Shown one piece after another: positions 24,445 to 36,139 of a stretch of 64,000 bases of DNA (positions within the stretch are counted from its first letter, which is position 1; each line of letters begins with the position of its first letter). The notes under the pieces were generated by a model. The model saw only the letters and a program-made list of their open reading frames with translations. It was not told the origin of the DNA and searched no databases. The position numbers and the translations under genes were made by a program. The stretch lies in NCBI GenBank assembly GCA_022385805.1, contig MU277725.1, positions 69,752 to 133,751 on the forward strand, read 5' to 3'. Source of the DNA: Pilatotrama ljubarskyi. Taxonomy: Eukaryota > Basidiomycota > Agaricomycetes > Polyporales > Polyporaceae.

Positions 24445-26985
24445 TCAGTCGACGTCTAGCTCATCATGCTCCGCCTCCATCAACACGCTCATATCAGTGC
24501 CCTTCTCCGGCCTCTCGCCCGCCCACGCCTTCCCATCCGTCCTGTTCCCCCACTCGTCCAAGCCGAACACCTCGATGTGCTCGGAGTATCCGCCCCTCTG
24601 CGCATCGTCCAAGAAGCGCTCCTTCACCTCGTCTGCGAACGGGTACCACTCAGCCACGCCGATCTTGATCTTCCTCATCTCCTTGGGGAGCGGTTCCGCC
24701 AGGAGCTCGCCATTGACCCCGCGCCCGCGCTGCAGCGCGTTGCACCGCAGTCCGATCATGCCACCGTAGGCACCTCCGAGGCGGATTGCGAGCTGGTGCG
24801 TGAGCTCCCTGATACGCTCGAGCTGCATGTTACGGAGACGGCCGTTGTACGTGTAGAAGTTCTTCCGGTCATCGCTATCGATAGTGGCTTGAAAGGGGGT
24901 TCCGCGGGCGTGTCCGCGCGACAAACGCTCAAGCGTATCGGCGATAGGGCGGGTCGCGACGGTGACAGTCACCAACGGACGCCAGAATGGCGTTTTCTCG
25001 AGCGTGGGAGCGTACCGCTTGCGGATTTCGGCAGTGGCACTCTGACATCCACCGCGCGCAAGGAGCGAAGTGACGCTGTCTCGACGAGCCAAGCGCTCCA
25101 GCGGGGCAGAGAAGTCGGACAGGACAGCAGCCCTAGACGCGGCACTTGTGTGGAAACTGCGTGCGTTACCTGGCTTCTTGGCACTTCCAGCTTCGCTTGT
25201 ACCAGGAGCGCCCTGCTTGACCGCCGCGACCTCCGTCCAGGGCAGCTTGGGGGAGTCTGGGGGCTTTGCGGCGACGGGGTGGAACTCGGTCTCAGGCGTC
25301 GGAGGAACGAACCCACTGGGATGAGCGATCGTACCATCCTTGAGGGGTACCTCAACGGGAATCTTCTCCTCGCGCTCACGCGTCTGCGCAGCCAAATCCT
25401 CGCTGAGAATGCCCGCATTCAACTCTGCCATGAGACCGCCTTCCTCCTCCTTACGCTCCGCGATATGATCTCGCTGCTTCTTGCGCTCGATATAGTACGA
25501 CGGGACGACGCTTTCGGGATCGTTCTCCTGCGACTGCGACGGCGAGTCCCAAGCAGAGGTGGCGATCTTGCTGCGGTCCGAAGCAGAGGTAGGTTCGGCG
25601 CTCTTTGAGGACGACGGCTTCTCGGCATTGATGTCGCGCACGCCCGTGAGAACCGAGCCACCGCTCGAGGCGAGGCGCTTCAACCACTCCTGCTCCTTCT
25701 CTGGGTCGGGAGTGATGGGGTCGGCGCCGGCCACTGGGAAGTCGCGCTCGTCCCAAGTTTGCTTCACGGTGGCGACAAGGGGATCGTCCACAGTGGGGAC
25801 CTTGGCTGCGACAGGGTGGAATTCGGTTTCGGGGGTAGGCGGCTGGAAACCGCTCGGATGAGCGATGCTGCCGTCGGGCAAGCGGACTTCGACGGGAATC
25901 TTCTCCTCGCGGATGCGCGTCTTTGCAGCGAGGCCCTCGCTCAAGATACCAGCGTTAAGCTCCGCCATCAGGCCCCCTTCCTCCTCCTTGCGCTGGGATA
26001 TATGGTCGCGTTGCTTCTTGCGCTCGACATAATAGGTGGGCACAACATCGTCCTTCGCATCCTGAGAGGGACGAGGAGGGCGGCTCCATGTGGATGCGGG
26101 GATGTGCTTGCGCTTCTCGGAAGAGTTGGGGTCGTCAGGGGAGGACGCGACGCATGAGGTGTGGAAGTGACGAGGTTGGACGGCACGAATTGACGAGGCG
26201 CCTGAAGCAAGCAGCTGCTTGGGAGCAAGACCTGCTCTGGTGCTTTCGGGTAGCGAGGACGCTGTAGTCTCCTCGGGAGGAACTGCGGCTGTCAGGGCCT
26301 GACTGCGAAGGCCCCGAGGATCCTCACCCTCTTCCCACCATTTGACTGGCTTCTTCGGGCGAGGCTTAGTCCACGGCCAACGAGCGGAGTCCATGCCTTC
26401 GAGGAAGTCCTTGGTGGCCTTGGTACTGTTGGCCATCTCGACGAGGTGAGGGAACGAGGGTTCCTGGCAGACACCGGTGATCCTGGGGTAGCAGTCAACG
26501 CGCCCCGGCCCGTATACTGTGGGATGGCGTCCCTCGAGGACATAGACGGTGCGAGGTTTGTACGCTCTAGGATCCGGGTGGTCGTACCACTTCCCGTGCT
26601 CGCTGTAAGTTCCACCAGAGGACCATTGGGCAGATCGGAAGATGTCTGGGCGCGTGAAACCGCTCGCGTACCTGTAGATTACACGGCGTGAGAACACTAG
26701 AAGGCCAATGATTGCGCAGGAATGATCTTGACGGCACGAACGCGTTGCAGACGGAAAGGAGAGGGATACTCACGTCTTGGTCGGTGTCAAGCACCTGGTG
26801 ATGTCTGAGCGCTCGTCTCGCTCAGCCTTCCTCGTATGCATGGACCGCAGGAGTTTGGGCTGAGGCGGATCGGGACTGTCCTGGAGGGCGTGGGCCGAGG
26901 ACGCTGCCCCGACGGAGCTCGAGTGGGACGAGGCCGCCTGGACGGCTCTCGCACGAGGAACAGTCGTTACGCCAACACGAGGCAT
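24445..26985 (-). CDS. Mitochondrial-type protein of 812 residues with internal duplication
   Basis: Two exons, 26985-26774 and 26671-24445, give 812 residues. The N-terminus (MPRVGVTTVPRARAVQAAS) is Arg-rich without acidic residues, like a mitochondrial presequence. A conserved-looking block near 95-145 includes YKPRTVYVLEGRHPTVYGPG. Two nearly identical units of about 82 residues occur at about 280-361 and 459-540 (each with YERKKQRDHI-like, GGLMAELNAGILSE and PPTPETEFHPVAAK). Internal RHFHTS (about 238) and RSFHTS (about 575) motifs resemble further mitochondrial presequences. The last 190 residues form a separate globular domain (TPFWRPLVTVTVATRP and KIKIGVAEWYPF). Family not recognised; a mitochondrial ribosome-associated or fused protein is possible. 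Confidence 0.75.
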
Positions 26986-27680
26986 GGCGACATATGCGGT
27001 GGTGGACGGTGACGGCGGTAGTGGTTGGTGGTCAAGAAGAGAAAGAGCGACGTGCCGCGCTGGTCGAGAGAGGACGCGCAGACGCCCAGGAAAGTAGTGC
27101 GGGAGGTGTTTGTGTTTGTTTGGCATGCTCCACTTATATCATGCAGTGCTCGCATCCATTGCCAAATGCGGAAGGGGACGTCGATCGATGGGCCCGCGCT
27201 CGCAGACAACGCCTGCTCGTCGCCTGCCGGAACGCCGTGAGCGTCGCACGCTCGTCGCCCAGCTACGTAACTCCCAGCGGCAGGCGACGTTCGCCACCCG
27301 GCACGCAACAAATTCGATCGCACTTCGCCACCGACGCACTGACGTGCACCACTCATCATCACCCCAGCATCGCGGGCACATTAACATCATCCATCGAGTA
27401 CGGGATATACGGCGAGACGAGACACAAAGGAGCGACGACAATCCAACATGTAAGTAGCTACGCAGATCGAGAACAGGTTCGCCGCGACGCAGGCCAGTGG
27501 CAGTGAACGACTAGGGAGTAGGAGGAAGGCACGAGAGGGACAACAAGCAGGTACCGTATAACGAGCGGACGCGAGTCGGGGGTATCATATATAACGGTCG
27601 CAACATATCTTTTGGCAGCGGCACCGCGCCCATACCACAAAACAATCCCATCGGCCCGCAGACACACGACCACAGGCGGC
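26986..27680. other. Intergenic, no gene recognised
   Basis: Region between the 812-residue gene's start and the 3' end of the septin gene. Short frames only. Confidence 0.4.
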
Positions 27681-29524
27681 TCACCGCCTGCCCGTGCCAC
27701 GACCGCCGTAGCCAACCTGCAGGTTGTCCAGCTCCGCCTCCAGCGCCTTGATGGCGCTGTGCGCCATCTCCAGGTCCTTGTTGAGGCGGTCGCGCTCGGC
27801 GATAAGCTACCGACGTCCAGTCCCGTTCGTCAGCATCACCAAGAATAGACATGCCATCCATGAAGCGCCCACGTACGTGCTGTTCCCACTGCCTGAAACG
27901 CGCTTCTTCTGCCTTGACTTGCTCCGTGAACCGCTTCCGGAGGGCCTCCTCCTCCTCCTTGAACTTGGGGTTCTCGAACTTGCGCGGCTTCTGCTCGCCA
28001 AATTTGCGAGTCTCCATCTGCGCCTGGCGGTAGTTCTCGTAGTGGAGCTCCTCCGTCGTCGAGATCAGGTCCAGCATGTACGTGCGGATCAGGAGGGACC
28101 GCAGCTTCCGGAAGTCGCAGTGGTTCTCGTTCTCCACTGGAAAGGTTCGGTAAGCTATAATCGTCGGAGTCACATGAATGAAGATGGAACGAACCTTCAG
28201 CGACACCCCACAGGTACTCGCGACCCTTCACGACACGACCGTCGGGAGTGGTCACATCCTCGGTCGAACCGATGATGGAGAACGGCATGGCCTCAGACAG
28301 AATCCGCGCGTGCTCAGCGCTCACTTCGTCATCGGCCTCGATGGGCGGCTGGTAGATCCGAATGCCCTGGGCCTGAATAACTTGGCGAATCTGTTCGAAG
28401 TATAAATACTCGGATCTCAATCCCAGCATAAGGAGGAGCGGATGCTCACGCGCTGCTTGAAGGTGAACAAGTCGTTCTGGGTAAGGGTGTCCGCCTTCGC
28501 AATGACGGGGATGAGGTTGACCCGGGTACCCAGGCGCTTCATGATCTCGATGTCCAAGGGCTTGAGACTGCAAGGTACTTCAGCTACAAGAACCCACGCC
28601 AGCCATCAGATTCACTCACGTGTGTCCGGTGGGACGGATGAAGTACAAGCACGCATGGACGCGGAGGTCAATCTTGTCCTTGCGCATCGGCTGCTGCTCC
28701 TGACGCATATACGCCTCATGCTGGTCGTCGATGAAGTCGACGATCGGCGCCCACGAGTCGCGGTTGTTGACGTAGTCCCCGAATCCGGGCGTGTCGATCA
28801 CCGTGAGCTTCGTCTTGAACTGCTTCTCCTCGAGCTCGGCCTTGATGATCTCCACCTCCGTCAGCTTGTCGAGCTGCTTCTGGTGCCGCTTGTTGTAGTT
28901 CTTCGGCGGCGAAAGCTCGGTCGAGAAGAGCGTGTTGATGAGCGTCGTCTTGCCAAGACCCGACTCGCCTGGGGAGAATAGATCAGTGTCAGAAACGAGA
29001 GAGTGCACACCATAGAGCTCGCAAGATCGCCATCCTCTTTTAGAGAGACAGTGACTCCGTCACCATTGACTTCGTGAAGGCTAGGAAGGCGGGGAAACGG
29101 GCCATATACCCAAGCCTGCACGTAGACTTTGCACTTAGGACAACACCGGTACAGATGCTAACATATATGAATATGCACGCGCATCGTGAAGGAATGCCTC
29201 AAGCATCTGTGGGATTGCGCCTGGTGTGATAGAGCATTACTCTCTTTGCGGCAATGCAGTAGCCTCGTGCTGGCGCGATTCCCTTGCCTCCTAGCCGACA
29301 ATACGCAAGGCCGGACCAGAAAGCCTACTCACCGACAACCATGATCGTGAAGTGCGCCCCACGCTTAGCGACAATCTTGTGCCTCTGTAGTACACGCCAG
29401 CGCACACGCGCACGCGTCCATTCAGTCTCCGGTCACGCCCATCTCTCGACACGTCGTCTCTCACCTGGTTCGGGAGGTTGGCGATACCAATACCATCGTC
29501 GGAAAAGGGGGGTGCCGCGGCCAT
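27681..29524 (-). CDS. CDC12: Septin, Cdc12/AspC type
   Basis: GTP-binding filament subunit of the septin ring, acting at septa and hyphal tips. Seven exons: 29524-29465, 29384-29333, 28968-28620, 28567-28450, 28390-28195, 28136-27877 and 27806-27681, giving 386 residues. The polybasic segment after IGIANLPNQ (RHKIVAKRG), P-loop GESGLGKT (38-45), DTPGFGD (96-102) and AKAD (177-180) are present, then the septin unique element and a C-terminal coiled coil ([20 protein letters not shown]). The [16 protein letters not shown] start and the [18 protein letters not shown] segment point to the Cdc12/AspC class. Intron 2 is 364 nt, unusually long for this window. Confidence 0.93.
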
Positions 29525-30561
29525 TTCGAACGACGTCAACGAGAAAAGGGAGGAGTAGAAGAAAGGGCGGAGGGGAGGAGGGCGGGGATGCTGGACGCGA
29601 CGACGGGGCTGGTACAAATTCCAGTCGTTGCTGCGAAGCGCTGAGCTTTGGTCTTGTTTGGCCCCTGTGGCGACAGTGCGCGTCCAGCGGGCGCTTGCGG
29701 TCTTCAATGCTTTCGCCCCTTCGCTGCCTCGAGTCCATCTCTGCAGCGTCTTATGGCCCTCGGACGTCGACTGGCATGATGAATGATCACGAGAGAGCAC
29801 GATGATGTGTAACGTGCGATTGTAGACTATACAAGCACACTGGCTTCAGGAGCCTGAGGAGTGAGTACGTCTGAGCCCGTGCCACAAACGCAGCCAATCA
29901 TGCTGCCGGCCGTCCCGCTCACAATGAGACGTGTGGCAAGTGTTACCGAGGTTTAGGTGAGCGGGGAAAGATAGTGGGTAGAGCTACATACTCATGTGCT
30001 ATCCGAAGGAACTGCGCTGAGGAGCTCTCCTATGTAGTATGCCCATAATTGCTGCAATGTCCTCTCAAGCCATGTGCAGCGCACTCAGTCTGCCAAGGGT
30101 CGCGGCTCAGTTATACTTAGTTGACAATCCACTCACCCAACAGTGTGACGTCTCAACTCCAGATGATCATCAGCTTAACTATCTGCCATGGCACAGATGA
30201 TTGGACCGGACGTCCACAACCCGCTCTCAACCTTCGTTTACAGAACGCCACCGATTGTTCTGACCCTTCAGGTTGACTTCCGCCGACGCGCATTATATTC
30301 TTATATCCGCGAATGCTGATGCATGCCGTACTTCATAAGCACCTCCTCTCGTCCACCTAAAGCAACTGCAGCACCCCTCGCTTTCCGCTAAGTCCTCTCC
30401 AACAATGCCCTCCGGAATGCGTCAGCAGCGACGTCGCACCAGCTGTTCGGGATTGATCGTTTCTCGCGACCTGCTGAGCACTACGTAGTAGCCCTGTAAG
30501 TCGATCTGCGAGACCGTCTTGTAGATGCATAGGTTGACTTACCGCACGTCGTGCAGCTCCT
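29525..30561. other. Intergenic, no gene recognised
   Basis: About 1 kb upstream of the septin start. A 71-codon minus-strand frame at 30357-30572 overlaps the end of the short secreted ORF but is in another frame and has no recognised motif. Confidence 0.4.
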
Positions 30562-30747
30562 CTATCGCCCATACTCTAGTGGGGCGTATGGCATCCGCGC
30601 GAGCTTCGGTCCTGCTCCCTGATGCGCGATGCGCAGAGGGAGAGGCATGTCGGTGCGTAAATGCGAGGAGGAGGGCGCCGCCGCCGCATGACCGGGGAAA
30701 GCGAGCGCGGCCGCCAGAATGGCCAGAGTGAAACACGTCGGCTGCAT
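30562..30747 (-). CDS. Short secreted protein, 61 residues
   Basis: The frame from ATG 30747 encodes a signal peptide (MQPTCFTLAILAAALAFPG with an Ala-rich cleavage region) and a short basic mature part with MPLPLRIAHQGAG. A TATA-like GATAAATAG lies about 150 bases upstream (30895-30905). It is related to the ORF at 31513-31701: both have a signal peptide and a MPLP(I/L)R(L/I) motif at the same distance. No cysteine in the mature part. Function unknown. It could be extended by splicing into a downstream frame (donor near 30538). Confidence 0.45.
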   Translation of the reverse strand: MQPTCFTLAILAAALAFPGHAAAAPSSSHLRTDMPLPLRIAHQGAGPKLARMPYAPLEYGR

Positions 30748-31512
30748 GTTCGCGCTCACCAATTTGTTTCGCGCGTTCGCAAGCTGACTAGCCAAAGGAG
30801 GCTTCGACCTCGGGATCGAGTTTCGAGTGAGGCGCAAGCAGGAAGTCAAAAGCTTAGTCGACTGAGAGCAAGACATTCTCCGGTGGACATGCACGTCTAT
30901 TTATCCTCATCCTTTCCCTCCATTTTAAGCTCATCTGGTACGTTCATCCGCTTCCACTCAGCCACGGACCGCGCCACGCTGAAAATTCTACCCCAATAGC
31001 GTACACTCTCCCATGAGCCTGTGAGGGATGAGATTACAGGTGGCTCAGCCGTACCTTGCGCGCCGCTCGGCGCACTGTGTCCTCCAGCCGAATCAGGTCT
31101 TCCGCCCTCGACACATGCTGCTTTGGGAAGATCGGCGTTTTCCGAAAAGTAGGAATGGAGGGAGCCGAATAAGAGAGCGAGGTGTCACGAGCAGGTGAGG
31201 TATCTTCGAGGGAGTGCCGGGAACTTCAGGCTGATCATTTATGATCTTCTCGAGATGTGTGTTAAAAATGCATTGCCATTTATCGGTGCTCCATACAGAC
31301 TGCGCGCAACGCCAGCGCGACCGCATCTGCCCCTCCCCCTCCCCCGCAGGTACCGTACAACGCTTGAAAGCGTGAAAGAATCAATGGTTTGGGGTGGACT
31401 TCAAACAATAGGGGATAAATCGTGGTATGAACGCTCCGTGCCTGCAAGAGTGCAATCAGACGGCGCCTCAACTACTGCATATCGAGGCGACATACCGTGA
31501 ACGGACACGATA

Positions 31513-31701
31513 CTACCGGCGGACCGAAACTTGCCATGGACGAAGATCGTACGGGTGTGCGACTGGTGCGCGCGCGCGTGGTGATGAACCCTCGGCCTTG
31601 ACTGCCAGCCTGATGGGTAGTGGCATGGCGGCAGGTGCCGCTGTGGCGAGTGATACGGCGCCGAGGACGACCGCGAGGATGGTGAGGATGCTGAACTGCA
31701 T
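31513..31701 (-). CDS. Short secreted protein, 62 residues
   Basis: A signal peptide (MQFSILTILAVVLGAVSLA) is followed by a 40-residue basic mature part containing MPLPIRLAVKAEG and ending in RR. A TATAAGG motif lies about 120 bases upstream on the minus strand. Paralogous to the 61-residue ORF at 30562-30747. The mature part has no cysteine and no CaaX end, so it is not a typical basidiomycete pheromone precursor. Function unknown. Confidence 0.5.
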   Translation of the reverse strand: MQFSILTILAVVLGAVSLATAAPAAMPLPIRLAVKAEGSSPRARAPVAHPYDLRPWQVSVRR

Positions 31702-33156
31702 CCTGACGCGGTGTACAAGAGGGGATGTGGAGGGTTAGTCCCGGTGAGTGGACTAGCGAGAGCGTGATGGCGAATTTCGGAAGGGGTGTTTGAACTGATG
31801 CGATGGTCAGCTGCCTGTCCTTATAGTCCTAGTACCTTGCGAACATCGCGGTCTCTCGTGCAGAGAACGACGGGGCGGCCACTAGGACCCGCGGATATGA
31901 TCGATTGGGCGGAGGCATCAGCCTCTCCAGGGAGCGCGGTTCCCCCGCCGAGAGCGCTCGCCCCACCCTGGAATAACGATCGTTCCGCTGGCCAAGCTCC
32001 CTCTCCCCAAGATTCATTATCCACCATCGCATCCCGCACGCGACTGAAGTCGGTCTCGCTAAGGCTGCAGGCAAGTCTTGATTCTTCTTTCGTATGCTCG
32101 CAGACCATGCCCTACTGCCAGGTCTTTGCCTCTCATTGAAACCTCCCCGCCCTCGCTCCGAGACTCAGCGCCCAGCACGTCCGACATCGCCGCACACGCT
32201 CACATGCGATATGCATCCGCGACGTCCATTCCGCGACAGCATCCGCCAATAAATCCAAATCCGGCCTTCCGCTCTCCCTCACGTGCGGGACAGTGGCCCG
32301 CCCTCGTCCCCTCGATCTGGGCCTGCTCGAGGTTTGCTTCCGCGCTCCCCGGTGACGTATCTGGCGCATCAAATCGGCTCCTGCTTCCGACGCTGCCTCT
32401 CGCTCGTGCTCGACGTTGCGCGTTCGAGCGGCGCTGCTACGTTCGCCGTCGAGGCCACTATGGTTCTTTCACACATCGTGTATATGATCGCTTTTGGCCG
32501 ATGCTGATGCAATGTTCAGGGTTGCAGCAATAGGCTGATGTCCCTACCTCAGCGGCAAGCAATGGCATATGTAAGGGTAGACCAAGATTTTGCAGTGCGG
32601 GTGTGGCATGTTCAATGTCGTCTCAGCCTGGCCTAGATCGTGATCGGCTGCAAAGCTCCAGAGTGCAGCCGCTACCTATAGGTGCTCTAATCTTCGGATG
32701 CTGTCAGGTCAGCGACTCGCTCACGAGTACAGTTCACCCGGAAGTCGTAGGAGGTTCTCGATGCGCGGCCCGGCACTTCGGCCAGCCTCCCCTCCTATCG
32801 CAGCTTAGCAGGTTCGGGGTGCATTTTCTCAAGCAAAGAGTAGTAGCGCGGGCCGCTGATGCTCATACAGGGCCGGATGCGATGTCCCGACAAGAGAACG
32901 CCCTCGTAAGAACGATGAGCCAAGCTACAATTCCACTTCAGTCCAGTACAGATATTACACTCGGATCCGGCTGCGAAGGAGAATGAAAGAGCCAAACGAC
33001 ACGAGCGAAGAAGAGAAATAGCGATGTGGATGTGCGGAAAAAAATAAAGTAACTAACCGAGCGTTCGCACACAATCAGCACTGCGAAACCGACGTGGAGG
33101 GTAAAGTATCTCACCACGACAAGGTCCGCGGGTAGAGGCACGTACTAGCGCGCCTT
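31702..33156. other. Intergenic, no gene recognised
   Basis: About 1.45 kb with short frames only, between the secreted ORF and the 3' end of the compact hydrophobin gene. Confidence 0.4.
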
Positions 33157-33611
33157 TTACATGATGACGGGGATCGGCATGCACCCAAGGGTGATCCCGC
33201 CTACGAGTCCTTGTGAGTCTCATGGTCGTTTCTAAGAGAAGAATACTCGGTCTCACCGTAGTTGTTGCCATTGCAGCAGACAGGCATCGCCGTGCTGCAA
33301 CAAGGGCTGCATCAGTACCTCACAGATTGTCGATCGCTCATCGTAAGCACGCACCAGCTCTGCGAGCCGCCAGCACTTGATAGGTTGATCGGAGTGCAAT
33401 CGAGACCGACATTGCTAGAGCCGCTCAGGTCTAGGGGAATGTTCAAGGCGCCGAGAAGGGGGGCGACGCTATCGGAGGATGAAGGCTGGACGTCGTTGCA
33501 GCAGTGTACGGAGCCGGTGTTGCACTGCGAGCTGGCGGCGTAGGAGGGCATCGCGGAGGCTGAGCCGGCAAGAGTGAGTGCGAAGGCGGCGAGCGCGGCG
33601 AAGAACTGCAT
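33157..33611 (-). CDS. Class I hydrophobin, compact form
   Basis: Self-assembling amphipathic surface protein of hyphae or fruit bodies. Exons 33611-33355, 33294-33257 and 33200-33157 give 112 residues. Signal peptide 1-20. Eight cysteines at 30, 37, 38, 72, 86, 92, 93 and 105 give the C-X6-CC-X33-C-X13-C-X5-CC-X11-C pattern of class I. The ending GGITLGCMPIPVIM fits. The acceptor of intron 1 is chosen at 33295; an alternative 12 bases upstream would add a Cys-Cys pair and break the pattern. A TATAAAG box lies near 33710-33703 upstream of the start. Confidence 0.92.
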
Positions 33612-34983
33612 CGTGCGAAGTAGATCTCGGGAAGGAGGGGAGGTAGGTTCGCAAGGGATAGGAGGAGGAGGATTGTTGTCGTTCGGCTTTCTCGTGCAAC
33701 TTTATAACTTTCCCGGTGACAGAGTGACTATGGATGGTGGAGTACGAGACGGATCATTATTGGATAGTCTTCGTCGGACATCATCTCTTCACAGAAGTTG
33801 GACGAACTCATACAGGCGATCGGGGGGACAGTCACCTCCACAGGCGTACACTAGCAGCGACACTCGTAGTCATGCTACCAGCGCAAGTTCGAGTACTGTA
33901 CGATCTGCATGAGAAGAGACAGATCCCAACTGTCGTCGCTTTCTGCAGACTGGCAGGATTGGCGAGAAGGGAAGTGGGCGTACACTAGACCTGCCAAATC
34001 GAGAACGCAGTGTCGTCCCGATGGCGCGACAGGCGTGGTGGCGTTCCACGTGGCGAGGCCCGAGGATCGTTCTCCTCCGCGCTCGTTGAGTTCTGCTCGG
34101 CCGAGCTGACGCTTGAACGCGCTTCTATTGCTTCTGTCTTCGGCCCTCGTTAGGCGTCGTCGGATGCGGCCTTCTCTGCTGACAGCGGCTCATCAGCGGT
34201 GCCCTTCACGTCAGGCTCCTTTCTCGTCCTATGTTGTGCTACCCAGGCCCGTGCGTGCCAATGCGAGTGCATTCGAACACAGTCTCGAGGAGGCTGTAGC
34301 GCACTGCGTGCGGAGGATGTGCCCCTCGGACGGAGAGCACTCGCAGTCAGACGGCTGCTAGAGGGTTGGATTGTGAAAAGAGCAATGAAGCGAGTCCGAG
34401 CGGACCCGGACCAGTCGGCGCTGCAGCTGCCACAACATGCGAACAGCGTCGACGTTTTTCGCCTTTCAGCGGTATGCTCTGGCCTATTCCAGGTGTATGC
34501 AGAGACCACCGCCGCTGCCCTCGGAGGCTGCTCTCTCTTGCAGTAGTCTCTCCATCGTTTTCGTGCAGCTTGCCTGAGCCATTCCCCCAAGTTCTCTTGG
34601 ACCCGCGCCGCTTTGGCCTCGGTCGAAGTTTTCGCTCCACGACGGCTCGGATAAGTTCTTCTCGTGCTTCGCGTAGTGCTATCGCTTACGGACATGTTCC
34701 AGAGAAGGAGGACGTGCTCCCTGCAGCGGCCACCTCCAGGTCGATTCCTCCCTCCGTTCGCTACGCGAAGCGTCGCAATTCCCACAACACTTCATGCCTC
34801 GCCCCACACCCCGCGGAGCCCCCGCGCCCATAAGAACCCCCGGAACGCGCCAAATCATCTCATCGCTCGTCGACCTACGTCCTTCGTACTTCGCCAGCGA
34901 CTCGTCCTCTCCTTCTTTCTCTTCTCCTTTTCCCAGTTCTCTCGAAGCATTCGCTCGACCTTCCACTCCTTTCAATTCCAGCC
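33612..34983. other. Intergenic between divergent hydrophobin genes
   Basis: About 1.4 kb promoter region between the compact hydrophobin (minus) and the Gly/Pro-rich hydrophobin (plus). A 211-codon minus-strand frame at 34150-34785 has no motif and irregular composition and is not accepted as a gene. Confidence 0.5.
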
Positions 34984-36139
34984 ATGTTCACCAAACAGTC
35001 GCTCCTTACAGTCGTCCTCTTCGTCGTGTTCGCGGCCAGCTCCCCTATCGGGCCGATCGGCGAGTGCGGTACTATCGGCGCCGTCCCCGACCCTACCATC
35101 CCCATCAGCGGTGTCGGTATGCCCACCGGCAACCCCACGGACCCTATCCCCCACCCGATCAATTCCCCCACGCCGACTGGCCACTCTGGTGGACAACCGA
35201 ACATGCCCGCCCCATCTCTCCCGGCCGACTCTCCTGGTCTTCCTGGTCTTCCGGGTCTCCCAGGCGTCCCAGGCCTCCCTGGTCTCCCTGGCATTCCCAA
35301 CATCCCGCTCGACCCGCTCTTGCCCATCCTCGGCGGGTCTCACGGCCCGCCGCCCATGTCCGCCTCCGACATGTCTACGGCCCCGGGCCACCCCACCGGC
35401 ACGCCGACCAGCATGCCCGCAGCGACACCCACCGCCCCTCCGGCGAACTCCATTCCTCCCCAGCCCACCGAGGTCGGCGTGTCTGTTGGTGCCTCCGCTG
35501 GCGGTTCCGGCGGTGGTGTCAGCGTGACTGGGGTCGGCATGCCCTCGTTGCCCCTCCCCGTCATGACCGCGCTCCCTACCTCCGTTGTACCCACACCGGA
35601 CCCCGCGCGCCCTGCCCCCACGCCCATCGGTTCCTCCCCGGCTCATCCTGGCTCGCCCAACCCGCCCGCTCAGCCAGTCCCGGCTCCTGGAAACGGCGGC
35701 AATGGCAACAGTGGCAGCGACAATGGGGCGGGCCGCGGCGGCCACGACGGTGGCGACCACGGCAGTTCGCAGTGCAACACCGGCCCCGTCCAGTGCTGCA
35801 ACCAGTACATCGCGTCGGACCATGAGCAGTTTGCCGCGATCGCCGGCCTGCTTGGAATCGCTTTGAACGGCCTGACCGGTGGCATTGCCGCGAACTGCAA
35901 CGAGATTCCGGTCCTTGGAGCGTCTCTCGGCAACAACTGGTGAGAGATGATTCGCGCGTACTCACCTCGAGACTCGCGCTGATTGCTTCGTCTTCCCCCT
36001 GTAGCAAAGCGACGCCTGTTTGCTGCTCGAACAACTCCCACGGTACGTGTTAGCTCGTCGCTGAGGCGGGCCAGTTGAATCTAACATCATCCCTGCAGGC
36101 GGTCTCATCAACATCGGCTGTATTCCTATCATTCTCTAG
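34984..36139 (+). CDS. Class I hydrophobin with long Pro/Gly-rich N-terminal extension
   Basis: Exons 34984-35939, 36005-36042 and 36099-36139 give 344 residues. A signal peptide (MFTKQSLLTVVLFVVFAAS) is followed by about 240 residues rich in Pro, Gly, Ser and Thr. Part of this (about 83-105) is a run of Gly-X-Pro triplets with glycine at every third place, collagen-like. A Gly/Asn-rich linker leads to the hydrophobin core with cysteines at 264, 271, 272, 305, 319, 325, 326 and 339, ending GGLINIGCIPIIL. Splice positions and phases match the other hydrophobins. The extension could be glycosylated or anchor the coat; that is inference. Confidence 0.92.

Noticed and set aside
24466..25608. 380-codon plus-strand frame
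   Set aside because: Antisense shadow of the 812-residue protein gene; composition follows the complement of its repeats.
33295..33310. Alternative upstream acceptor in the compact hydrophobin
   Set aside because: Would add a Cys-Cys pair and break the eight-cysteine pattern; the acceptor at 33295 gives the canonical spacing.
34150..34785. 211-codon minus-strand frame between hydrophobin genes
   Set aside because: No signal peptide, motif or intron structure; starts with a non-conserved Arg-rich segment and lies in the promoter region.
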